From NCBI RefSeq assembly GCF_000420325.1, contig NZ_ATUS01000004.1:62001-126000 (forward strand): a stretch of DNA of 64,000 nucleotides, written 5' to 3'. Below the pieces are notes generated by a model, which worked only from the letters and a program-made list of their open reading frames with translations, had not been told where the DNA came from and searched no databases. The stretch's first letter is position 1. Every line of letters starts with the position of its first letter. The position numbers were made by a program, and so were the translations under genes. This document shows positions 1-8,882 of this stretch, piece by piece. The stretch comes from Spongiibacter tropicus DSM 19543 (GTDB taxonomy: Bacteria > Pseudomonadota > Gammaproteobacteria > Pseudomonadales > Spongiibacteraceae).

Positions 1-45
1 GATTAGCATGGATAAAGCACCACGACATGTAAGGAATGCCGACGA

Positions 46-510
46 ATGAATATCAGTATAGAAATCCCGGCCTTGATGGTAATGGCCAGCTCGCTACTCA
101 AGCGTTGCATTCTCGACGCGCAGCGGGTCGAGTCAAAACGCTATTTCAGGGAACTTGAGGCGGGCAACCCCGTACTGCTGAGTGACCTGTCGATGGAGGA
201 CGACTCGGTGCTGCGAGTCAGTCTTGAGATGAATGCGTCGGAGTTTTGTGGCCAGCTGAATTACAGCGCGTTTCGAGATCAACTGACGATGCTGATCGAC
301 ACTTACAGCCGATATTTGAAAGCCGGGCAGGAACCCAAGGTGTTGAGCGACGACAGCGGTGTGCAGCATGTGATCGTTCTGCCCGCAGTCAGCGAGATTC
401 GCGGTCAGCGTAACGCTCTGGTAATGGGGTTTGACCAAAGTCGCCCCGCAAATCTGCGCCTGAAGTTGATGTTTGTAGATGCTGCACAGTTTATGGAAAA
501 GGCCAGCTAG
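46..510 (+). CDS. Conserved hypothetical protein, 154 aa
   Basis: I do not recognise a family. The ATG at 46 is preceded by AAGGA (31-35), so the start is reasonable. The product is soluble-looking, with a hydrophobic N-terminal stretch (residues 7-18) too weak for a clear signal peptide, followed by mixed alpha/beta sequence without cysteine motifs or repeats. It sits upstream of fadD in the same orientation, with a 131-base gap containing a possible promoter, so it may be a separate transcript. It could be a flagellar or PilZ-like regulatory protein, but nothing in the sequence proves this. Codon use looks like that of its neighbours, so it is probably real. Confidence 0.7.
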   Translation: MNISIEIPALMVMASSLLKRCILDAQRVESKRYFRELEAGNPVLLSDLSMEDDSVLRVSLEMNASEFCGQLNYSAFRDQLTMLIDTYSRYLKAGQEPKVLSDDSGVQHVIVLPAVSEIRGQRNALVMGFDQSRPANLRLKLMFVDAAQFMEKAS

Positions 511-517
511 TCGCGTG

Positions 518-546
518 TTGACAGTGAACACAAATACCGATAGCTT
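518..546 (+). promoter_or_regulatory. Possible sigma-70 promoter for fadD
   Basis: A perfect -35 hexamer TTGACA (518-523) is followed after 17 bases by a weak -10, TAGCTT (541-546). A TATAAC at 561-566 could be an alternative -10 but lacks a partner -35. Transcription would start roughly 90 bases before the fadD start. Confidence 0.35.
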
Positions 547-641
547 GCCGGGTTTATCGCTATAACTCGCAGTGCGCATGTCGGGATGTAATGCGCACGT
601 ACTGGTATGTGAATAACAAGAACGCTAACGAGGGGGCCACC

Positions 642-2345
642 TTGTCTGAGCAGCAACAGCAAATTGCCGAAACAATCAACGCCGCGAGAAAACGGCTGGA
701 CCTGGCGACGGATGTCGACCTCCAGCAGTTTTCCAGTCTGGTGGATATGTTTGACTACTGCGTAAGCAGCTATACGAATAACCCTGCCGTGAGCTGTCTG
801 GGGTACACCCTCAGCTACGGCGATCTGGACCGTCTGTCGGCGCAATTTGCCAGCTATCTGCAGCAGCATAGTGGCCTGCAGCCCGGCGATCGCATTGCCA
901 TTCAGATGCCCAATATCCTTCAGTATCCGGTAGTGCTGTTCGGTGCATTGCGCGCGGGGATGATCGTGGTTAACACGAACCCGCTATACAGCGAGCGCGA
1001 GCTCAAACACCAACTGAACGACTCCGGCGCGAAGGCGGTTGTCGTGCTGGCCAATATCGCAAAAACCGCTGAGGCGGTGGTGCCGGATACTGGCGTGGAA
1101 ACCGTCATTGTGACGGAAGTGGCCGATCTGCATCCGCCACTGAAGCGCACACTCATTAATGGTGTCTTGCGTCACGTGCGTAAAGAAGTGCCTGCTGTCA
1201 GCTTCCGCAAGTCTATCCCGTTGCGTAAAGCGCTGGCGCAGGGCAAATCTGGCAATTACCAAAAAGCACAGCCCAAGGCAGAAGATCTGGCGCTGCTGCA
1301 GTACACCGGCGGCACGACTGGTGTGTCGAAAGGAGCCATGATCAGTCACCTGAATTTGATGGCCAATGTGCTGCAAAGTCAGGCGAATTTCACCAGCTAC
1401 AACCTCGGCATCGGCAAAGAAACCTTTATTGCACCGCTGCCGCTGTATCACATTTACTCTTTCATGCTGGCGTTCCTGGTCATGCTTGAGGGTAACCACT
1501 CGGTATTGATTCCCAATCCTCGTGACTTGAACAGCGTTATCAAGGAAATGAAACGCTGGAAGTGGAGCGGCATGAGTGGCATCAATACGCTGTTTGTTCA
1601 GCTTTGTAAGCATCCTGAATTTGCCAGTCTGGACTTCTCTGCGCTTAAGGTGACACTGTCGGGCGGTATGGCGCTGACCCACGGGGCTGCCCACGAGTGG
1701 AAGAAAATGACCGGTGCGGAAATCTACGAGGGCTATGGTCTGACCGAGACGTCCCCGGTGGTTTCTGTAAACCCCGGCAAGGGCAATCAGGTTGGTACGA
1801 TTGGTATTCCCTTGCCCGGCACAGATATTCGTCTGGTTGATGACGACGGCAATGACGTGGGCGTGGGTGATCGTGGTGAACTCTGCGTGCGGGGTCCACA
1901 GGTCATGATGGGCTACTGGCAGCGTCCTGACGAGACCGACAAGACCATTATCGACGGCTGGCTCCACACGGGTGATGTAGCGGTGGTGCAGGAAGATGGT
2001 TTCCTGAAAATCGTCGATCGTAAGAAAGACATGATTTTGGTGTCGGGCTTCAACGTTTATCCCAACGAAATCGAAGACGTGCTCAGCGAGCATCCGAATA
2101 TTGCTGAGTGTGCAGCGATTGGTGTGCCCGACGAGAAATCTGGCGAAGTCGTTAAAATCTTTGTGGCGCCTAAGGAAGGCAGCATTGATGAAAGCGAACT
2201 GAAAGCGTTTTTGCGTGATCGTCTGACGGGCTATAAAATGCCGCGCTATATCGAAGTGCGCGACGAGCTGCCCAAGACCAATGTGGGTAAAGTGCTGCGC
2301 CGTACACTTCGCGACGAGGAACTGGCCAAGCGCGCTGCCAAATAA
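642..2345 (+). CDS. fadD: Long-chain-fatty-acid--CoA ligase
   Basis: This enzyme activates long-chain fatty acids with ATP and CoA to acyl-CoA at the inner membrane, feeding beta-oxidation. From the chosen start it has 567 residues, close to the 561 of E. coli FadD. Adenylation motifs are clear: YTGGTTGVSKG at about 221-231, YGLTETS at about 364-370, WLHTGD at about 440-445, and the acyl-CoA synthetase signature around RKKDMILVSG at about 460. I chose the TTG at 642 because GAGGGGG lies five bases upstream (630-636). An in-frame ATG at 591 would add 17 residues and lacks a good ribosome site. The next gene is hrpA, separated by a terminator, so fadD is probably transcribed alone. Confidence 0.93.
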   Translation: MSEQQQQIAETINAARKRLDLATDVDLQQFSSLVDMFDYCVSSYTNNPAVSCLGYTLSYGDLDRLSAQFASYLQQHSGLQPGDRIAIQMPNILQYPVVLFGALRAGMIVVNTNPLYSERELKHQLNDSGAKAVVVLANIAKTAEAVVPDTGVETVIVTEVADLHPPLKRTLINGVLRHVRKEVPAVSFRKSIPLRKALAQGKSGNYQKAQPKAEDLALLQYTGGTTGVSKGAMISHLNLMANVLQSQANFTSYNLGIGKETFIAPLPLYHIYSFMLAFLVMLEGNHSVLIPNPRDLNSVIKEMKRWKWSGMSGINTLFVQLCKHPEFASLDFSALKVTLSGGMALTHGAAHEWKKMTGAEIYEGYGLTETSPVVSVNPGKGNQVGTIGIPLPGTDIRLVDDDGNDVGVGDRGELCVRGPQVMMGYWQRPDETDKTIIDGWLHTGDVAVVQEDGFLKIVDRKKDMILVSGFNVYPNEIEDVLSEHPNIAECAAIGVPDEKSGEVVKIFVAPKEGSIDESELKAFLRDRLTGYKMPRYIEVRDELPKTNVGKVLRRTLRDEELAKRAAK

Positions 2346-2365
2346 CGCAGCACAATGCATTGTAA

Positions 2366-2390
2366 GGGCGCCCAGGTGGCGCCCTTTTTC
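2366..2390 (+). terminator. Rho-independent terminator of fadD
   Basis: A 7-bp perfect stem, GGGCGCC (2366-2372) with GGCGCCC (2378-2384), and a 5-base loop are followed by TTTTTC. It lies 20 bases after the fadD stop and before the hrpA ribosome site. Confidence 0.85.
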
Positions 2391-2403
2391 GTTTCAGGAA
2401 GTT

Positions 2404-5400
2404 ATGTCTGTCATTGATTGGAAAGCACTGAACACGCGCATAGCCCAAGCGTGCTATCGCCCGGACCAGTTTGCCCTGAAGCGCAAGTTGGCGCAGTTAC
2501 AGCGCCGAAAAGATGAACATATTGAGGCTCCCCTCAACGCACTGTGTGAGCGCATTGAGGCCTCTGTACAGCGCCTCAGCGAGCGTCGGGCGCGATTGCC
2601 GTCTGTCAGCTATCCTGATTTGCCGGTCAGCGAGCGGCTGGATGATATCCGTGAGGCTATTGCCAGTCATCAAGTGGTGGTGATTGCCGGAGAAACCGGT
2701 TCTGGGAAAACCACGCAGCTGCCCAAGCTTTGTCTGGAAATGGGTAGAGGCGTGAATGGCATGATTGCGCATACTCAGCCGCGCCGCCTGGCGGCACGTA
2801 CTGTGGCACAGCGTATCGCCGATGAGTTGCAAACCCCGCTGGGTGAGGCCGTGGGTTATCAGGTGCGCTTCCAGGACCAAAGCTCGGCGAACAGCTATAT
2901 CAAATTGATGACCGATGGGATTTTGCTGGCAGAGATTGCCAAGGATCGTTTCCTCAATAATTACGACACTGTCATTATCGACGAGGCCCACGAGCGCAGC
3001 CTGAACATCGACTTTCTCCTGGGGTATTTGAAAACCCTGCTGCCCAAACGTCCTGATCTCAAAGTCATCATTACGTCTGCCACGATCGACGTGGAGCGCT
3101 TTTCGGCGCATTTCGATAATGCGCCAGTGATTGAAGTATCTGGGCGCAGCTTTCCTGTGGAATACCGCTACCGGCCGCTGGAGGAGCTGACGCAGGATCA
3201 GGACTTGGGTATTGCTGTTGAGTTGGTGCTCAGGGAATTGATGGCGGAGGGTGCGCAGCGCAGCGGCGATACGCTGGTGTTTTTGAGCGGTGAGCGCGAT
3301 ATTCGCGAGGTCGCCAAACATTTGCGCCACGCGCAACTTCCCGGGGCTGAAGTGCTGCCCTTGTATGCGCGACTCAGCAATGCTGAGCAGCAGCGCATCT
3401 TTGACCTCAATGGTCGCCGCGGCTGGCGTGTGGTGTTGGCTACGAACGTTGCGGAAACCTCGCTGACAGTGCCGGGCATCCGCTATGTCATTGATGCCGG
3501 GACGGCGCGCATCAGTCGCTACAGTGTTCGCAGCAAGGTGCAGCGCCTTCCGATTGAGCCGATTTCCCAGGCCAGTGCGAACCAGCGGGCCGGGCGCTGT
3601 GGGCGGGTTGCCGAGGGGATTGCCTATCGGCTGTATAGCGAAGAGGACTTTGAGCGGCGGCCGTTGTTTACCGAGCCAGAGATTCAGCGGACAAACCTCG
3701 CGGCGGTGATTTTGCAGATGCTGCAGCTGGGTTTGGGCGATATTCGCCGGTTTCCCTTCGTGGATGCACCAGATGGGCGGCTGATTCGCGATGGTTTTGC
3801 ATCGCTGGCAGAACTGGGCGCGGTCGATGGTGAGCGCATGACGACGCTAGGGCGTGCGCTGGCTCGTTTCCCTGTCGATCCGCGTATTGCCCGCCTGATT
3901 ATGGCGGCTGCTGAGCGTCACTGCTTGCGCGAAATGTTGATTATCGCCAGCGCGCTGAGTATTCAAGACCCCCGCGATCGGCCGGCGGATAAACAACAAG
4001 CAGCGGACGAAAAACATCGCCGATTCTGGCAGGACGGGTCTGACTTCCTCGCGTATCTGGCACTGTGGGATTACGCCGAAGAACAGCGCCAGAGCTTAAC
4101 AGCCAATCAATGGCGGCGCCTGTGTCAGAAGGAGTTTTTGAGCTGGTCGCGTATGCGGGAGTGGCGCGAGGTACACTACCAGCTGGTGTTGATGTGTCGA
4201 CAGCTCACGTTGACGATGAACAAAGACGCGGCCGACTACGAAAGCCTGCACCGGGCCTTGCTGACCGGGTTTCTTGGGCAAATTGCCTTCAAAACCGAAA
4301 ACCGGGAATACCTTGGTGCGCGCAATCGTAAATTGCGGATTTTTCCCGGCTCATCACAGGCGAAAAAATCTCCCAAGTGGATAGTGGCCGCCGAGTTGGC
4401 GGAAACCTCCCAGCTGTTCGCCCGCTGTGTTGGGAAAATCGAGCCAGAGTGGGTGTTTGGCATTAACGACAGCCTGCTCAAACGCCAGTATTCAGAGCCT
4501 CACTGGCATAGTCGCAGCGGCAGGGTGATGGCGTATGAACGTACGCTGCTTTACGGCTTGGCACTGCGCGAGCGTCACCGGGTGCACTATGGGCCCATTG
4601 ACCCGGTTATCAGCCGGGAAATTCTGATTCGGCAGGGGTTGGTAGAAGGGCGCTATCGGGGCAGTGCTGAATTTTTCAAACACAATCAGGCGCTGCGCCG
4701 CGACATTCTCGATATGGAGGACAAGGCTCGTCGGCGAGACATGCTGATTTCCGACGAGGAGTTTTATGCTTTCTATGATGAGCGGCTTCCTGTAGGCATT
4801 ACGACGGGGAAGCAGCTGGAGTCTTGGCTGAAAAAATCCGCCGCGGATACCTCGCTGAGAATGTCGATGGCCCAGATGATGCGCAGCGATGCGGGTGTCG
4901 ATGGGGCGCAGTTCCCCGATCAAATTTCCTGCGGCGATTATCAATTGAAGCTGAGTTACCACTTTGCGCCCGGTCACGCCGACGACGGTGTCTCGGTCTC
5001 GGTGCCGCTGGGCCTGCTGGCGAAAGTGCCTGAGGGACGGTTTGACTGGCTGGTTCCCGGGTTGTTGCGGGATAAATGTATTGCTCTGGTCAAGGCGCTG
5101 CCCAAGGCACAGCGCAAGCAGTTGGTCCCGGTGCCAGACTATGTGGATCGCGCACTCACACGGTTGGCGCCCAGTGACGACGCTCTTTTACCGGCGCTGG
5201 CGGCACGACTCGAGCAGATCAGTGAGGCGCGTATCGATGTGGCGAGTTGGGCAATGGCGCCGGTCGATGACTTTTATCGCATGAATATTATTGTGCTCGA
5301 TGACGCCGGCAGGCGTTTGGCGGGTGGACGTGATATTCGCGCATTGAGAGAGCAATTGGCTGTCGAGGTGCAGAAGAGTATTGCAGAGGAGAGCCAGGGC

Positions 5401-6300
5401 GGCTTCGAACCGCGGCGGTATCGCGAGTGGGTGTTTGATCAGCTGCCGGTAGAGCATCAATTCCGGCAGGCCGGTGCCACGTTGACAGCGTATCCGTGCC
5501 TGCGCGACTTGGGTGACGAGGTCGAGCTGGGGCTTGCCGAAACCCTGGAAGAGGCTGAGCTGCAAAGCGAGAGGGGAGTGCTGCGCTTGTTGCTATTGCG
5601 CCTGCCGTCGCAGTGCAAGGCGGCAAGGACTACGCTGTTTCGCGATAATACGGCCCAGTTGCAGTTCGCGGCCTGCGGTGTACAGCGCAGGGACTGGATT
5701 GAAGCCGGTTTATTGCTGACAGCGCGACAGGTATTTCTGGCGGGGGACAGCGTGCTGCCGAGAACTGCCGAGCAGTTTGATGCCTGTTGGCAGGCGGGAA
5801 GGGCCGGGTTTGTTCCTCAGCTGGAGCTGACCTCGGCAATGCTTTCCGACATTTTGGCCGCCCAGGCGGATATTCGCCGGCGTCTGAAAAAACTCAACAG
5901 CCTGAGCTGGTTTCACAGTATTACGGATATTCAGCAACAGCTCGATGGCTTGTTCCCGGATGACTTTATGACGCGCGCGGCACCGGAAAATCTGGCGAAT
6001 TACCCGCGTTACCTCGCGGCCATTCAGGAACGTATCGACAAACTCGACGGGCATTATCAACGCGATCGACAATGCACCCTGACGATTGCGCCCATGCAGG
6101 ATGCGCTCAATGACGTACTGAGCGCCTCGCCAGGGCTGTGGCGCCAGTCGGCCTTATTGCGTGACTACCGCTGGATGCTTGAGGAATTTCGCGTGTCACT
6201 GTTTGCCCAGCGTTTGGGGACGTCTCAGCCGGTGTCCGAGAAGCGTTTAAAGCAACAGTGGCAGGCGGTGACTAAGGCGTTGGGCCTGCCACAGCGCTAA
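2404..6300 (+). CDS. hrpA: ATP-dependent RNA helicase HrpA
   Basis: This is a DEAH-box 3'-to-5' helicase; E. coli HrpA is reported to act in mRNA processing and rescue of stalled ribosomes. The product has 1298 residues against about 1300 in E. coli. Motif I GETGSGKTT is at 96-104, DEAH at 193-196, SAT at 225-227, and motif VI QRAGRCGR follows at about 397. The long C-terminal region is the HrpA-type extension (DUF3418). The ATG at 2404 is preferred over the in-frame ATG at 2281 because the latter lies inside fadD, while AGGAAG precedes 2404. The gene follows the fadD terminator, so it needs its own promoter, which I could not place. Confidence 0.96.
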   Translation: MSVIDWKALNTRIAQACYRPDQFALKRKLAQLQRRKDEHIEAPLNALCERIEASVQRLSERRARLPSVSYPDLPVSERLDDIREAIASHQVVVIAGETGSGKTTQLPKLCLEMGRGVNGMIAHTQPRRLAARTVAQRIADELQTPLGEAVGYQVRFQDQSSANSYIKLMTDGILLAEIAKDRFLNNYDTVIIDEAHERSLNIDFLLGYLKTLLPKRPDLKVIITSATIDVERFSAHFDNAPVIEVSGRSFPVEYRYRPLEELTQDQDLGIAVELVLRELMAEGAQRSGDTLVFLSGERDIREVAKHLRHAQLPGAEVLPLYARLSNAEQQRIFDLNGRRGWRVVLATNVAETSLTVPGIRYVIDAGTARISRYSVRSKVQRLPIEPISQASANQRAGRCGRVAEGIAYRLYSEEDFERRPLFTEPEIQRTNLAAVILQMLQLGLGDIRRFPFVDAPDGRLIRDGFASLAELGAVDGERMTTLGRALARFPVDPRIARLIMAAAERHCLREMLIIASALSIQDPRDRPADKQQAADEKHRRFWQDGSDFLAYLALWDYAEEQRQSLTANQWRRLCQKEFLSWSRMREWREVHYQLVLMCRQLTLTMNKDAADYESLHRALLTGFLGQIAFKTENREYLGARNRKLRIFPGSSQAKKSPKWIVAAELAETSQLFARCVGKIEPEWVFGINDSLLKRQYSEPHWHSRSGRVMAYERTLLYGLALRERHRVHYGPIDPVISREILIRQGLVEGRYRGSAEFFKHNQALRRDILDMEDKARRRDMLISDEEFYAFYDERLPVGITTGKQLESWLKKSAADTSLRMSMAQMMRSDAGVDGAQFPDQISCGDYQLKLSYHFAPGHADDGVSVSVPLGLLAKVPEGRFDWLVPGLLRDKCIALVKALPKAQRKQLVPVPDYVDRALTRLAPSDDALLPALAARLEQISEARIDVASWAMAPVDDFYRMNIIVLDDAGRRLAGGRDIRALREQLAVEVQKSIAEESQGGFEPRRYREWVFDQLPVEHQFRQAGATLTAYPCLRDLGDEVELGLAETLEEAELQSERGVLRLLLLRLPSQCKAARTTLFRDNTAQLQFAACGVQRRDWIEAGLLLTARQVFLAGDSVLPRTAEQFDACWQAGRAGFVPQLELTSAMLSDILAAQADIRRRLKKLNSLSWFHSITDIQQQLDGLFPDDFMTRAAPENLANYPRYLAAIQERIDKLDGHYQRDRQCTLTIAPMQDALNDVLSASPGLWRQSALLRDYRWMLEEFRVSLFAQRLGTSQPVSEKRLKQQWQAVTKALGLPQR

Positions 6301-6376
6301 GCGTTTGTGGCATGGGAGGTGTCGATGAGGTGGTGTGTTTGCGCCGGGCTTTAGGTATAGTGGCGAGGTCTGAGTC

Positions 6377-7117
6377 ATGGGAAAACATGTGAACATGTCA
6401 CTGCCTAAAAGGCTGGTACTTCTGCTGTGCTGCTGCATACCGTTATTGGGGCAGGCCGCTGAAGAGTACGGCAACGATCCCCGAGATCCCTGGGAAGGTT
6501 TCAATCGCGCTGTCTTTGAGTTCAATGACGTTGCCGATCGCTACGTGGCTGCGCCGGTTGCGCGCACCTACAAAAAAGTGACGCCAGACCTGGTCGATCA
6601 GGGTATCGAAAACGTGTTCAACAACGTCGGTGAGGTTAAAAACTTTGCCAACGACCTGTTGCAGGGTAAGCCGGGTGATGCTCTGGTTGATTTCAGCCGC
6701 TTTCTGATCAATACCACCGTCGGCGTGCTGGGAATTTTTGATGTGGCTGGGAAAATCGGACTTGAGCGACAGTCTGAGGATTTTGGTCAGACCCTGGCAC
6801 ACTGGGGGGTCGATTCTGGCCCTTATCTGGTCTTGCCCTTTCTAGGCCCTAGCACGGTTCGCGACGGTCCCTCCCGTCTGGCCGATGGCTATGTATCCCC
6901 CTTGCGTGAAGTCGAGCCCTTTACGGCTGACCTGGGGCTGATGTTGCTCGATCTGGTGCAAACCCGGGCCAAGCTCCTGGGTAGTGAAGACCTGATGAGC
7001 GGTGACCGATACACCTTCATGAAAGATGCCTACATGCAGCGGCGGGAGTTCCTGATCAACGACGGCGAGCTGCAAGACAGCTTTGGTGATGAAGACTTTG
7101 AGTCTTTTGATTTCTAA
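6377..7117 (+). CDS. mlaA: MlaA/VacJ family outer-membrane lipid transport protein
   Basis: MlaA works with outer-membrane porins and the MlaC/MlaFEDB system to move mislocalised phospholipids out of the outer leaflet. The conserved core is obvious: DPWEGFNRAVFEFND near residue 38, a DFSRFLINTTVG segment, GHWGV/GPYLVLPFLGPS-type motifs near 140-156, and an R-DGPSR stretch. Length, 246 residues, is usual. Oddly, the N-terminus (LVLLLCCC...GQA-AEEY) has no standard lipobox, because the residue before each cysteine is not Gly, Ala or Ser. It looks like a signal peptidase I substrate cleaved after GQA. Starts at 6377 and 6395 are both possible; GAGG near 6365 favours 6377. A TATAGT at 6356-6361 may be its -10. 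Confidence 0.92.
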   Translation: MGKHVNMSLPKRLVLLLCCCIPLLGQAAEEYGNDPRDPWEGFNRAVFEFNDVADRYVAAPVARTYKKVTPDLVDQGIENVFNNVGEVKNFANDLLQGKPGDALVDFSRFLINTTVGVLGIFDVAGKIGLERQSEDFGQTLAHWGVDSGPYLVLPFLGPSTVRDGPSRLADGYVSPLREVEPFTADLGLMLLDLVQTRAKLLGSEDLMSGDRYTFMKDAYMQRREFLINDGELQDSFGDEDFESFDF

Positions 7118-7191
7118 GCCAAGAGGGCGGCTGTGAATCCTACACAAGCTTGTTGCTTGCCACGCTGTGCGAGGGTGAGTAAAACAGCGAA

Positions 7192-8373
7192 ATGAGCAGA
7201 CCACTTCGCCATCGGCTGTTACTGATACAACAGGCCGATGATATTCACCAGCAGTTGCTGGGCGCCCTTGAGGCGCTGCAGGTAGAAGTGCTGTGTGTCA
7301 CCGATAACCGGCAGGCCCTGTTAGCATTTCGCGAGGAAGATATCGATATCGTGATGATTGATATCGATTTGCCCGGCGGCCGCGGTATTGACCTGTTGGA
7401 CGAGATGGCGGCGGACCCCCGTGAGCTTCCACTGATTGGCGTGTCCCGCCGTAACAGTCTTGCAGATGTTCTTGCGGCAGTTCGTCATGGCGCTACCGAC
7501 TACCTGTTGTTGCCTCCCGAAAGCCACGATGTGATCCGGCATGCGATGGAGCGCGCGGTAGAGCGCTGTGAATTGAAACGCGAGAACCTCGCGTACCGGC
7601 AAAAGCTGGAAAACGCGAACCGCGAGTTGCTGGAAAGCCTTACCCACCTTCAGCAGGACCAGCAGGCCGGTAAGCATGTTCAGCAGTTACTGCTGCCCGA
7701 TACCCCCAAAGACATCGAAAACTATCGCTTTTGCCACTTTATCCTGCCGTCGCTCTACCTGAGTGGCGACTTTGTGGATTATTTTCTGGTCGGCGAGGAT
7801 CACGCGGCCTTTTTTGTTGCCGATGTATCCGGCCACGGTGCCAGTTCTGCGTTTGTGACGGTGTTTCTGAAAAACCTGTTTGCGCGCAAGCGCAGTGATT
7901 TTCTGCACCGGGGCTCAACGGCCATTCTGTCGCCGGCAAAAATGCTGGCGATAGCCAATCGCGAGCTGCTGGAAATGGGTATCGGCAAGCACGTGACCCT
8001 GTGTGTCGGCGTGGTCGACCTGAAGTGTAACCAGCTTTGTTACTCGGTAGCGGGCCATCTGCCGGCGCCGGTGCTGAGTGTCGATGGTCATGCCACCTTC
8101 CTGCCGGATCATGACATGCCGGTAGGGCTGTTTGCAGAGGCGAGCTTCACTGATCACATGATCAGCTTCCCGCCGGGTGCCGTGCTCACGCTGTTCTCTG
8201 ATGGTATATTAGAGGTGTTGCAGCGAGACAGCCTGGCGGAAAAAGAGCAGGCCTTGCTGGACTTGCTCAGTCGTGGACAGTGCTCCTCGACCGAGTTGGC
8301 AGAGTCCTTTGGGCTGACGGAGTTGAAAGAAGCTCCCGATGATATTGCGATTTTAGTGGTTTGCAGGTTATAG
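7192..8373 (+). CDS. Response regulator with PP2C/SpoIIE-type phosphatase domain
   Basis: The product has an N-terminal receiver-like domain (about 1-125), a helical linker likely to form a coiled coil (about 125-165), and a C-terminal SpoIIE/RsbU-type serine phosphatase domain with GDFVDYF near 191, ADVSGHGASS near 209, FSDGILE and a terminal DDIAILVV. Proteins of this architecture dephosphorylate STAS anti-sigma antagonists, and a STAS gene starts five bases downstream. The receiver keeps Asp57 (IDIDLPGG) but has Gln13-Gln14 where the metal-binding acidic pair normally sits and Leu where the conserved Lys is expected (YLLLPP), so classical phosphorylation is doubtful. The arrangement after mlaA and before tal matches what I recall for PA2798 in Pseudomonas. 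Confidence 0.9.
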   Translation: MSRPLRHRLLLIQQADDIHQQLLGALEALQVEVLCVTDNRQALLAFREEDIDIVMIDIDLPGGRGIDLLDEMAADPRELPLIGVSRRNSLADVLAAVRHGATDYLLLPPESHDVIRHAMERAVERCELKRENLAYRQKLENANRELLESLTHLQQDQQAGKHVQQLLLPDTPKDIENYRFCHFILPSLYLSGDFVDYFLVGEDHAAFFVADVSGHGASSAFVTVFLKNLFARKRSDFLHRGSTAILSPAKMLAIANRELLEMGIGKHVTLCVGVVDLKCNQLCYSVAGHLPAPVLSVDGHATFLPDHDMPVGLFAEASFTDHMISFPPGAVLTLFSDGILEVLQRDSLAEKEQALLDLLSRGQCSSTELAESFGLTELKEAPDDIAILVVCRL

Positions 8374-8377
8374 GCGT

Positions 8378-8866
8378 ATGCAGCCCGGAAAAATTCTGGT
8401 GGCCGAACAGGATGGCGCCTACGTCATCAAGTTGATTGGTGATGTGCGCCTGACGCTGTGCACAACACTGGACGAGTTCTTCGATGAAATGCTCGGCAGC
8501 TGTGGCTTTGCCAGCGTGGTGGTAGATCTTGCCGATGCCAGCAATATTGACAGCACCACGCTGGGGCTGTTGGCGAAGCTGGCGATAAAAGCCAAGCAGC
8601 GTTTCGCTTACGTTCCTGTCATCCTCTCCACCAACCCTGACATCACGCGTGTTCTCGACAGCATGGGCTTCGACCGGGTGTTTCAGATCCGTGAAGAGCC
8701 ATTGCTCGATGATGAGGATTTGGGAGAACTGCCAGCCCTGCCGGACAGTGAAGACGGCGTGCGCAAGCGGGTCTTGGAAGCCCACCGTATCCTGATGGGC
8801 CTGAACGAGGGGAACCGGGCTAAATTCCGCGAGCTGGTTTCTCTTCTTGAAGGGCAGTGTTACTGA
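8378..8866 (+). CDS. STAS-domain anti-sigma factor antagonist (HsbA/PA2797-like)
   Basis: A STAS domain occupies about residues 1-105, with the phosphorylation-site region IDSTTLG at 57-63 (Ser59/Thr60) equivalent to the SpoIIAA DSSGLG loop. A C-terminal extension of about 55 residues is predicted helical. The start is four bases after the phosphatase stop, so the two are translationally linked and probably form a partner-switching pair: the PP2C enzyme dephosphorylates this protein, which then binds an anti-sigma kinase or another target. No anti-sigma kinase gene is nearby, so the partner must be encoded elsewhere. Length, 162 residues, matches HsbA-type antagonists. Confidence 0.85.
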   Translation: MQPGKILVAEQDGAYVIKLIGDVRLTLCTTLDEFFDEMLGSCGFASVVVDLADASNIDSTTLGLLAKLAIKAKQRFAYVPVILSTNPDITRVLDSMGFDRVFQIREEPLLDDEDLGELPALPDSEDGVRKRVLEAHRILMGLNEGNRAKFRELVSLLEGQCY

Positions 8867-8882
8867 GCGTTTGCAGACCGTC

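Noticed and set aside
984-2360. A 458-codon open frame on the minus strand opposite fadD
   Set aside because: Shadow frame caused by codon bias; the plus strand encodes an intact acyl-CoA ligase and the antisense product has no recognisable domain.
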